Shown here: piece after piece, positions 1 to 5,907 of the stretch
Layout: each line of letters opens with the position of its first letter
Numbering within the stretch: the stretch's first letter is position 1
Origin: Thermoplasmata archaeon
Lineage (GTDB): Archaea; Thermoplasmatota; Thermoplasmata; Thermoplasmatales; Thermoplasmataceae
Length of the DNA stretch: 15,078 nucleotides
Assembly: GCA_021797025.1 (NCBI GenBank)
Contig: JAKAAK010000052.1
Span: 1 to 15,078 of the forward strand
Direction: 5' to 3'
Translations under genes and position numbers: made by a program
Notes under the pieces: generated by a model
Told to the model about the DNA's origin: nothing
The model's input: only the letters and a program-made list of their open reading frames with translations
Databases searched by the model: none

Positions 1-123
1 AGCAAATAGTATAACAAAAAGATAAGGCACCGGTATAAAAATGATAAGGCTGGATAGCAGGCTTAAAGCGAATATGCCTATATATCCGAGTGAAGAAAAA
101 AATGCATAAGGTAAAAGTGTCAC
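1..123 (-). CDS. VTT/DedA-like small membrane protein, N-terminal part (truncated by window edge)
   Basis: An open frame of exactly 41 codons runs from a GTG at 121-123 to the left edge. An in-frame TAG lies just upstream (132-134), so GTG is the only usual start codon available. An AGGA lies five bases before it. The visible protein is almost wholly hydrophobic and contains GYIGIF, then LSLLSS, then IPVPY. From memory this order matches the start of the SNARE-associated/VTT (DedA, YqaA-type) membrane proteins, which have a GYIG(I/L)F helix followed by a re-entrant segment with a PVP motif. These proteins are multi-helix inner-membrane proteins linked to lipid flipping or ion/drug export; the substrate cannot be told here. 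Family call is moderate; that it is coding is more secure. Confidence 0.55.
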   Translation of the reverse strand, partial: MTLLPYAFFSSLGYIGIFALSLLSSLIIFIPVPYLFVILFA

Positions 124-152
124 TATATCCTATATAGCATGAATTTAAACTT

Positions 153-166
153 AATAATTATATGTA
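153..166 (-). promoter_or_regulatory. TATA-like box before the VTT-like gene
   Basis: On the minus strand the sequence reads ACATATAATTATTA, centred about 35 nt before the GTG at 123. That would give a leader of about 10 nt that contains the AGGA. Position-based inference only. Confidence 0.3.
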
Positions 167-247
167 TTTCTTCAAACTCTCCGCATATCTTACCATATAA
201 TTTAATTTATTTGTAAATCCATGTAGCCTTATCTCTTATAAGGTAAA

Positions 248-587
248 TTATGTATATGACAAAAATCCCAAAGTTGCATTGTTTGGAGATATGGTCCCTG
301 TCATGTATGCCCTGTAAAAGTAATGGGCAGGTTCTAATATCTTATTTCCTTCAATAGTTTCCCCGAAATGTGGAGTTGCCTTATAATGACTGCTAAGATT
401 GGTTATGGTAAATGTATATGTTCTATTTGTTAACATAAATGTTAACTTTGCGAGGAATTATTATGGTGAGACAAGTCGTTTGCATTAACGTGCCGTGTTG
501 CAAAACTTGTTTCCGTGAATGTTACAGAATGATTTATAGAAGTGTATGTTGCATTTCCTGGATTTAAACCAGAATCACCCACTATAA
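248..587 (-). pseudogene. Fragment of a surface protein with the Thermoplasmatales FTE-x-GL / NGTYTFTI repeat, frameshifted
   Basis: Two minus-strand frames together spell one degraded repeat. The upstream frame (about 587 to 443) reads GLNPGNATYTS, then SVTFTETSF, then a run ending NNSSQ. A -1 shift near 442-446 leads to KLTFMLTNRTYTFTITN, then YKATPHFGETIEGN, and a stop at 248-250. This order (GLxPG, S/T-rich strand, NGTYTFTI, GYxASPxSGxI) is the Ig-like repeat found in large secreted or cell-wall proteins and thermopsin neighbours of Thermoplasmatales. There is no start codon, signal peptide or anchor, and a stop lies shortly upstream. It is best read as a gene relic. The ATG at 434-436 would give a 62-codon ORF, which I do not think is a real gene. 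Confidence 0.42.
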
Positions 588-616
588 ATGAACAATGTTA
601 TGGATGTCCAGATACA

Positions 617-1603
617 TTATAATAAATATACTAAGCCAGTTACAAATAAGGCAGCCATAACTATAATTGATATTGCAGTCCATATCCTATAGTTTATGAA
701 TTTTGTTCTTAGCTGCGCAAAACTAGTTGTTAGAATAAGAACGACTTCAACTTCCAGTATATCAAATAAATGTGGGATACTGTTTAAATGTAATATCAGA
801 AATAATAGTTCTGTGAATGGGAATAATAGTATAAACATCAATAATGAAATTATTAAATATGTTTCATCCTTTTCAGGAGCTATAAAATAAGTATGATAAA
901 TAAAATCTATATCGTATTTTATTTTTAAATTTTGAGATATAGAATATTGAAAAAAATGAGATTCCTTATTCATACGGAAATGGATTGTATCATCTTGCAA
1001 TAATATAATGTTATCTAGCTCTGTATAGATACTTGATTTTATTGGAGATGGAAGAAAAGACAAAATTTTTTCTTTTTTAGTTATAGCGAATATAGGAAAC
1101 TTTTCAACAGATAATCCCTCGGCCCAGTTTGCACTGATAGTAATAGTCTCGTTATCATAAAAAATGATTTTATCCTTAATGTTTTCATTCAAAAAGATGG
1201 ACCATTTTCTTCTTTTACCCTTTCTCCCGGGTTGTTTAACGTACTTCATAGATAGAATCTGCTGCTGCCCTGGCAACAAAGGTTCATTTAAGATAATCCA
1301 TAGCAGGTAAATTTCATTTTCTCGTACCTTATTAATCATATCTTGACTAAGCTCACCTTTAGATTCAGTTCTTTTTATTATCTCATATTTAGGCAGATAT
1401 ACGATGTGTATATTGTTTTTATCAGATATTTTAAGATTATCCCTAAACCCATCAATTTCCAGTATAATTTCACCAATCTCCTTATTACCTGTGTTTTGAA
1501 AAGTTAGTTCTTCTGTTATATACTTTCTGTCTTCCCGAGCCGGATGGTCATAATAAAACCTCCTTGTTAGTATCTGTAAGTTTCCAGGAAAATAAAAAAG
1601 CAA
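617..1603 (-). pseudogene. C-terminal piece of a disrupted membrane-anchored protein (ectodomain plus C-terminal helices)
   Basis: Open for 328 codons, but its only upstream start is a TTG just after a stop (TAA 1607-1609); the first in-frame ATG is at residue 89. Residues about 28-52 look like a beta-sandwich edge of the transglutaminase/CARDB kind (ELTFQNTGNKEIGEI). The middle is polar with beta-strand character and a basic RKGKRRK patch near 127-133. The end is hydrophobic, with likely membrane helices at about 249-271, 280-297 and 307-328. In the neighbouring frame, GTG at 1611-1613 begins a hydrophobic segment (VITLAFLFSW) that joins this frame if one G in the GGAGG at 1558-1562 is removed. 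Thus the true gene probably continues into the 1623-1832 ORF. I do not recognise the family. Intact translation from TTG is possible but would lose the first helix. Confidence 0.5.
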
Positions 1604-1622
1604 GAGTTATCACTATAAGAAC

Positions 1623-1832
1623 TTATTTCTTATCTACAGCACATTGGTATACCAATTTGCCTGTTATTAAATCTATAGATGGAACACAGTGCTCACCCTT
1701 TTTAGGTTTATTTCTTATTTCAACACTATCAGCATTAAGTAATGAAGTTACATCCTTATTTACATCGGAAACAGGATAATTATTACTAGCTTCCTTTTTA
1801 TTATGCTCCTTTGCACTTTTCAGTATTCCCAT
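1623..1832 (-). CDS. 69-residue hydrophilic protein, probably the N-terminal piece of the disrupted gene 617-1832
   Basis: ATG at 1830-1832 is preceded three bases upstream by GGGGGGAG (1836-1843), the clearest Shine-Dalgarno-like site in the window, and by a TATA-like box at 1871-1880. The product is polar, with Cys49 and Cys64 in a short loop (GEHCVPSIDLITG...YQC). It ends at TAA 1623-1625. If that TAA is read as sense, the same frame continues with VLIVITLAFLFSW, a membrane helix, directly after VDKK. Stop-distal coding sense of this kind suggests that a longer protein was split by a nonsense mutation. It may still be made as a short soluble protein. No family recognised. Confidence 0.5.
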   Translation of the reverse strand: MGILKSAKEHNKKEASNNYPVSDVNKDVTSLLNADSVEIRNKPKKGEHCVPSIDLITGKLVYQCAVDKK

Positions 1833-1835
1833 TTT

Positions 1836-1880
1836 CTCCCCCCTTAAATTATACAGTATGCATACTCTAATACTTTATAT
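1836..1880 (-). promoter_or_regulatory. TATA-like box (1871-1880) and strong Shine-Dalgarno (1836-1843)
   Basis: Minus strand: ATATAAAGTA centred about 44 nt before the ATG, then GGGGGGAG three bases before it. The spacing fits a leader of about 15 nt carrying the ribosome site, unlike most genes here, which seem leaderless. Confidence 0.38.
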
Positions 1881-2117
1881 TGCATCTGCAGCAAAATATC
1901 ACATAGTGATATATAAAATGTTGCACATAAACTATCCCCGTCATCGAATGCCCGCACTTTTACTATATAGAAAGGGGAAATTGATATAGTTTAGATATTA
2001 TTCTTCAGGTGCGAATTGGTATTTGAACCATTTTATAAAAAATCCAGTTTTTCTATACTCATATAACTGATAAAGTTAGAATTCACTGATTTAAAATAAC
2101 CCGGATCTAATATATCT
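1881..2117. other. Gene-free stretch
   Basis: Both strands were read; stops are frequent in all frames and no RNA fold, repeat or family motif stood out. Together with the doubtful ORF after it, this makes about 600 bases between the broken membrane gene and pcp with no secure gene. Confidence 0.4.
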
Positions 2118-2354
2118 TTAAGTTCCCTTTTCTCCCTGTAAGGTTCCAGTATACTCTATAATCATATAAAATAATCTGTATCCTTCTGTGGCCTTGAACC
2201 ACATAATATCTTGCAGTATGTTACAATTGGCCTTATTGTTAAAATATTCGATGGAGCTACCGATTAAAAACATGAATAAAGCATTCCCACTAGCTGGTAG
2301 TTTACAACATCCTGAGAATGATAAATAATTTTGAAATGTAATTCCTTTTAACAT
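2118..2354 (-). CDS. Uncharacterised 78-residue ORF, doubtful
   Basis: No family recognised. The ORF begins ATG at 2352-2354 with no Shine-Dalgarno, yet the best TATA box on this strand (CCTATATATAGA at 2373-2384) lies about 24 nt upstream. This is the spacing expected for a leaderless archaeal transcript and is the main reason to list it. The product has three Cys (two adjacent), a weakly hydrophobic stretch (NALFMFLIGSS) and a Tyr/Ile-rich end (GYRLFYMIIEYTG). It sits alone between gene remnants and divergent from pcp. It may be a small gene, a gene fragment or chance. Confidence 0.28.
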   Translation of the reverse strand: MLKGITFQNYLSFSGCCKLPASGNALFMFLIGSSIEYFNNKANCNILQDIMWFKATEGYRLFYMIIEYTGTLQGEKGT

Positions 2355-2370
2355 TTAATGGTACACTTAT

Positions 2371-2384
2371 TTTCTATATATAGG
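2371..2384 (-). promoter_or_regulatory. TATA-like box upstream of the 78-codon ORF
   Basis: CCTATATATAGA on the minus strand, centred about 24 nt before ATG 2354. Strong match to the archaeal TATA element, but its use is inferred from position only. Confidence 0.33.
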
Positions 2385-2435
2385 AAGAAATGAAACTTAA
2401 AGGTTCACGAAACCATGGTAAGTAAAACGGTCAAA

Positions 2436-2450
2436 TTATTTTATATAATT
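2436..2450 (+). promoter_or_regulatory. TATA-like box upstream of pcp
   Basis: TTATTTTATATAATT ends 36 nt before the pcp ATG. Predicted transcription start near 2470, giving a short leader of about 15 nt without a visible Shine-Dalgarno. Confidence 0.4.
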
Positions 2451-2486
2451 AAGCAGTAGTTAAATACAACATTTGAATTGTAAGCT

Positions 2487-3095
2487 ATGGTAGTTTTATT
2501 GTTTGGTTATGAGCCATTTCTTGAGTTTAATGAGAATCCTTCCATGATTATAGCACAAAAGTTAAATGGACAGAAAATCAAAAACCATAGTATAGTGTCC
2601 AGAATCCTACCGGTTGATTATTCTAAAGTTGAACAGGAAATAACGGACTCTATAAAATTATTCCACCCGGATTTAATTGTAGGCCTTGGGGTAGCTCCAG
2701 GCAGAAGCAAAATCACACCTGAAAAGATTGCTATAAATTATAAATATAGCGAAGTTGCTGATAATAGTGGAAAGAAACCGAATGGAGAACTAATAGATCA
2801 CACGCAATCGAATGGTATTTTTTCCACTCTGCCTGTAGAAACAATTGTTAATAAACTGAGTGAGAATGGTATTCCATCTTCACTAAGTCTTTCGGCCGGC
2901 GGATATTTATGCAATTATGCCATGTTTATAATAGTTAGGGAATCGTTGAAAATTGGTATTAAAGGGGGATTTATCCATATGCCACTCCATGATAACTTTG
3001 TAGCTAAACACCCTTATATGAATTATCCTTCTATGGATATTAGGATGATCCAGGATGCCATTGAATTGTCCATAAAAACAAGTTTGCCCCCTTAA
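2487..3095 (+). CDS. pcp: Pyrrolidone-carboxylate peptidase (pyroglutamyl peptidase I)
   Basis: Cytosolic cysteine peptidase of family C15, which removes N-terminal pyroglutamate from peptides. The 202-residue length is close to the usual 200-215. Family motifs are in order: FGYEPFLEFNENPS at 6-19 (canonical FGxxPFxGxxxNPS); GLGVAPGRSKITPEKIAIN around 66-84 with catalytic Glu79; GGYLCNYAMF at 138-147 with the nucleophile Cys142; and FIHMP with His164. The whole triad Glu79/Cys142/His164 is present, so the enzyme should be active. It stands alone: the neighbours are a doubtful ORF on the other strand and a dead transposase, so no operon role can be read. The first ATG after the TATA box is used as start. 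Its intactness in an otherwise eroded region suggests it is under selection. Confidence 0.95.
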   Translation: MVVLLFGYEPFLEFNENPSMIIAQKLNGQKIKNHSIVSRILPVDYSKVEQEITDSIKLFHPDLIVGLGVAPGRSKITPEKIAINYKYSEVADNSGKKPNGELIDHTQSNGIFSTLPVETIVNKLSENGIPSSLSLSAGGYLCNYAMFIIVRESLKIGIKGGFIHMPLHDNFVAKHPYMNYPSMDIRMIQDAIELSIKTSLPP

Positions 3096-3116
3096 GTGGT
3101 AAAATAGTTAGTTGAG

Positions 3117-3140
3117 AATTTATATTGTGTTGTATAAATT
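3117..3140. repeat. Inverted repeat, 8-bp perfect arms, 8-nt loop, downstream of pcp
   Basis: AATTTATA (3117-3124) and TATAAATT (3133-3140) pair perfectly around an 8-nt loop. It lies 21 bases after the pcp stop and overlaps the last codons of the dead transposase. It could act as a weak hairpin terminator, or be an edge of the insertion element; the AT-only stem is weak. Confidence 0.3.
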
Positions 3141-3700
3141 AATAGGTATGCGTCATCCCCCCCATAACATTGCAATTAACAATCTTAAGGGCTAATTCCT
3201 GTATGATGCCCTCTATTTTCTTAGCTTTAATTACCTCTGACATTACCACTTTCAACCCTGAAAAATATATTTAACGAGCCACTTTTTTCCATAGTTATTA
3301 CTTTTCTTCCACAGTTCCAGGTAATCCATAGTGTCGTTTACAAACCCTTTGCAAGGTATTTCAACCTCTGCGCATGGGATTCATAGTTTTTCCTGGCTGT
3401 TAAAGAATAGTGAGTAGCATTCCCTGTTGCTTCTGAATTTGCAATATTTTTCATTATCAATACACAGAGATTGAATTTGGCCATCACAACTTCATTGTCT
3501 GAATACAATTGTTCTATTGGTTTTTAAGTATTAATTTACTCTGGTTAAGTGATGGTAAATGGGGATGCCCTTTTTACGATATGCATAATGGCTCCAGCTT
3601 TTCCTATAAGTGGGCTAAGTTTCGCTATTGCAGTTTTTATTCTCTGAGAAAACACAGATTCGTATGTTCTCCAGCCACTATCCTTATCCAAGTGTTCCAT
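3139..3700 (-). pseudogene. Decayed insertion-sequence transposase
   Basis: Four minus-strand fragments in different frames line up in the order of one archaeal transposase. Fragment 1 (3700-3545): MEHLDKDSGWRTYESVF and IAKLSPLI, an N-terminal region. Fragment 2 (3523-3338): IEQLYSDNEVVMAKFNL, then TGNATHYSLTARKNYES. Fragment 3 (3329-3252): a WLVKYIF-type segment. Fragment 4 (about 3262-3139): GLKVVMSEVIKAKK, then IIQELALKIVNCNVM, a typical transposase end. The order and residues match transposases of archaeal DDE type that I recall from Thermoplasmatales and methanogens; I cannot fix the IS family. Stops and frame changes separate the pieces. The large gap between fragments 2 and 3 means most of the catalytic core is deleted. 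It is surely inactive. Terminal repeats are not identifiable. Confidence 0.72.
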
Positions 3701-3790
3701 GGCATGTGTCCTCCATGGTATATTGTTTATCTACTCAAGTCTGTACTATAATGTTCCCACTCCTAGCCATCCCAATGCCAATCCCTCTAT

Positions 3791-3817
3791 CTTTACATAT
3801 ACTACGTATATGTAAAG
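3791..3817. repeat. 27-bp palindrome with 12-bp perfect arms
   Basis: CTTTACATATAC (3791-3802), spacer TAC, GTATATGTAAAG (3806-3817). The arms are exact reverse complements. It lies between the dead transposase and the nuclease-like gene, about 220 bp before the latter. Candidates are an operator for a dimeric regulator, an element end or target, or a hairpin. No poly-T tract follows, so it is a poor terminator. Confidence 0.6.
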
Positions 3818-3852
3818 GACATGGGAAAGTGGAAATACATGAGCCAACATAG

Positions 3853-4011
3853 GTCTATATAAAAGGAATATATAGATTCATAGAGATAAAAGTAACTAAA
3901 TTTAAATCATACGCTAAGGTAGATTGCCTGAATGAATTCCTCGGGAAAGGAGTTTATATTGTTATAACAAGACATGAGGAAGCGTGTCACCCACTCAGTT
4001 CTCATGAATAA
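3853..4011 (+). other. Start-less 53-codon open stretch, possible gene relic, in the gap before the nuclease-like gene
   Basis: Open between TAG 3850-3852 and TAA 4009-4011, with no ATG or good GTG start. The reading has protein-like features (FIEIKVTKF, then LNEFLGKGVYIVITRHEEA), but I recognise no family. A TATA-like run (CTATATAAAAGG, about 3855-3866) overlaps its beginning. It could be the remnant of a lost gene or chance. Outside it, 3700-4040 holds only the palindrome and the promoter of the next gene. Confidence 0.2.
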
Positions 4012-4026
4012 TTTAAATAATTAAAT
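4008..4026 (+). promoter_or_regulatory. TATA-like box for the nuclease-like gene; leaderless start
   Basis: ATAATTTAAATAATTAAAT contains TTTAAATA at 4012-4019, centred 25 nt before the ATG at 4041. This spacing puts the transcription start at or very near the A of the ATG, implying a leaderless mRNA and supporting that start. Confidence 0.42.
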
Positions 4027-4040
4027 AAGTATAAACCAGT

Positions 4041-5426
4041 ATGGGAAGACATGAGGATATAAAAGAATTATGCATGCGCATATTGAACTACTACTATGTT
4101 GATGCTGATACTGAGTTTCCAATATACGAAAACCAAAGAATAGATGTTGTTGGTTACCACAAAAATAAGGAATCTCCTGATGTTGGAATAGAGGTTGAGA
4201 TAACCAGCCATTTTCAACACGACGCGTCTAAACTTGCAAACGTATCCAGTTTCCAGTTAAGATTTATTGTAACAGAAAATTCTGATACTTTGTCAATGGG
4301 GCCAATTACAAAAGTTAACGAAAAAGTCATTGATATTGTACAACCGCCCGATATGGACATGGCTTTCGAGCAGAAGGTGAGAGAGTTTACAAATCAAAAT
4401 GATAAGCCCTGGTATAATTATAAGGAACCTTCTGTATCGTCAGAAAGTGACAAGGACATGCTCTCAGATTTCATTAAAGATATACAATACCAGGGACTCA
4501 ACGTAAATGCTGCCAAGGATATATTGTTCCGAGCTGCGTTGGGCGGCATTCATATGGGCGCCTACACACAAGGGCGAATCAATACCGAATATCATGGAGA
4601 TAGTTCTACAAAGGAAATGCTATATTTGACTGCGCAGGGTCTGATTTTAGAGGATAGGCCAGGAAGAAACTATGAAACTGGAAGGCAATCGGTATATTAT
4701 ATATCGAATAACGGCCGCACCTTAGCCGGAAAAATCATAGAAGAAAAAGTAGACCAGAACATTGACGGCTTGTATGGGGTTCAGGAAAAGTATGGTCTCC
4801 CTGTTCTCCTTATATCGTTAATTGGCGGAGGTGGAAGGCTTCTGGACTGGGATGAGCCCTCCTATTCAAGCGTTGGTGACCCGTATTCATACATGTCGAC
4901 ATCAGTTAATTCAATACCTCGAGATTTGGTTGAAAAATTCAATATCCCTTCTAACCTTTATTCTCAAATGGTTCTTGTGGCAAAATCACCACTTTTCATG
5001 GATACGGTTCGCGAAATATATAGAGATCTTATAGCAGAAGGGCTCGGGAACGAAACTGTATATGTTAGCTCCAAAGGTGATACATCTAAAGCATACGTTG
5101 TTCCTTTGTATATATTGCTCCAAAAGCTCAACGTATCGGAAGGACTATCGCATATAGGAAAATTAAAATCTTATGCAGAATGGCTGATACTGAGAGGGCA
5201 TAATCCAGTAGTGCCATCCACACTATATGACGCATTCAAAGGTATCGGGTCAGATGTTCATAACTTAGAGAACCTGGTAGATAAATTGGCATCAATGGGG
5301 ATCACTTCAAGGCTACTGAAAAACGGTCCTAACACTATGGCAATTTATGATCAGAAGAAATTCAATGATTTCTGCGAGAAAGAAATGAAAACCATACTTA
5401 AAGATATTCTTGAAAATGACCTGTGA
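4041..5426 (+). CDS. PD-(D/E)XK nuclease-like / winged-helix protein, uncharacterised
   Basis: 461 residues, intact. Residues about 5-100 look like a restriction-endonuclease fold: a leading helix (DIKELCMRILNYYY), then RIDVVGY with Asp35, then GIEVEIT with Glu51 and Glu53, a helix with Lys64 (DASKLANV), then a strand (FQLRFIVTEN). This D...ExE layout differs from the usual D...ExK, so metal binding is plausible but catalysis is uncertain. Residues about 155-235 resemble a winged-helix domain (AALGGIHMGAYTQGRINTEYHG..., then a wing with GRQSVYYISNNGRTLAGKI). The hydrophobic VLLISLIGGGGRLL at 255-268 may be a buried helix rather than a membrane span. Residues about 350-430 hold another helical, winged-helix-like part. 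Monocistronic, with its own leaderless promoter and a T9 terminator. Flanked by element remnants, so possibly defence, DNA processing or regulation; this is inference. I cannot name a known family. Confidence 0.6.
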   Translation: MGRHEDIKELCMRILNYYYVDADTEFPIYENQRIDVVGYHKNKESPDVGIEVEITSHFQHDASKLANVSSFQLRFIVTENSDTLSMGPITKVNEKVIDIVQPPDMDMAFEQKVREFTNQNDKPWYNYKEPSVSSESDKDMLSDFIKDIQYQGLNVNAAKDILFRAALGGIHMGAYTQGRINTEYHGDSSTKEMLYLTAQGLILEDRPGRNYETGRQSVYYISNNGRTLAGKIIEEKVDQNIDGLYGVQEKYGLPVLLISLIGGGGRLLDWDEPSYSSVGDPYSYMSTSVNSIPRDLVEKFNIPSNLYSQMVLVAKSPLFMDTVREIYRDLIAEGLGNETVYVSSKGDTSKAYVVPLYILLQKLNVSEGLSHIGKLKSYAEWLILRGHNPVVPSTLYDAFKGIGSDVHNLENLVDKLASMGITSRLLKNGPNTMAIYDQKKFNDFCEKEMKTILKDILENDL

Positions 5427-5442
5427 TTGACTGTATTTCAAA

Positions 5443-5451
5443 TTTTTTTTT
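5443..5451 (+). terminator. T9 tract terminator after the nuclease-like gene
   Basis: Nine consecutive T residues start 17 bases after the stop codon. Archaeal RNA polymerase commonly terminates at such U-tracts without a hairpin. Confidence 0.55.
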
Positions 5452-5459
5452 CTTCGTTC

Positions 5460-5830
5460 TCCATATTTATACCATCTTAACTTAATATTGTAGTCTGTAC
5501 CTAATATAAGAGCTTTCATTCTTGCTAGAGTTTGGAAACCCAAACTTCCTATGTATGAAGAGAAAATGACAAGGTTTGGTTATCGTGTGCGCTAGTTATA
5601 TTCGAACACATATAATTAAACGATTTATTTCACCGCGCCTATCTAGAGGAATCTCCTCGCACTATATTTATCTCACTTTTGCTCGTACAAATAATTTTTG
5701 GCGGGGTCACTATCCAAGTTATAAAAAAACATGAAACTTGATACCAGTGTCTTCAATATCTTATAACCTGCAATATTATTCACTTGAAATATCAACCTGG
5801 GACCTTAGAATTTAATGCGCAGGGCTTCTA
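5460..5830 (-). other. Gene-free gap with possible transposase-like scraps
   Basis: Between the T9 terminator and the end of rmlA no intact gene is seen. Two minus-strand stretches look like worn protein: about 5677-5784 (GYKILKTLVSSFMFFYN) and about 5458-5570 (LARMKALILGTDYNIKLRW). Their tone is that of transposase C-termini but no motif is decisive. A short hairpin with 5-bp GC-containing arms lies at 5646-5658 (GAGGA-ATC-TCCTC). The 76-codon frame at 5313-5543 overlaps the nuclease-like gene and is not taken as a gene. Confidence 0.22.
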
Positions 5831-5907
5831 TCCTTTTATTCATAATGGAACATTTTACACTTCTCTCTTTTATGAAATGATTATGGGATAAATATGAAAA
5901 ATTTGAA

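Noticed and set aside
696..890. 64-codon plus-strand ORF, Asn/Ser-rich
   Set aside because: Antisense shadow of the C-terminal membrane part of the broken gene; no family signal.
1517..1550. ATG with a perfect AAGGAGGT-like site upstream (minus strand, about 1560)
   Set aside because: The frame closes after about ten codons; the GGAGG is better read as part of the coding region where the frameshift occurred.
3509..3751. 80-codon plus-strand ORF in the gap after pcp
   Set aside because: It is antisense to the reconstructed transposase fragments, which give a better explanation; composition is Cys/Trp/Ser-rich as expected of a wrong frame.
3628..3852. 74-codon plus-strand ORF
   Set aside because: Overlaps the dead transposase and the palindrome, with no motif and no promoter spacing.
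5313..5543. 76-codon minus-strand ORF near the end of the nuclease-like gene
   Set aside because: Over half is antisense to a well supported gene and it crosses the T9 terminator; only the intergenic part is mentioned as a possible relic.
5646..5658. Short GC-containing hairpin GAGGA-ATC-TCCTC
   Set aside because: Five-base arms are common by chance; no T-tract or gene boundary close enough to call it a terminator.
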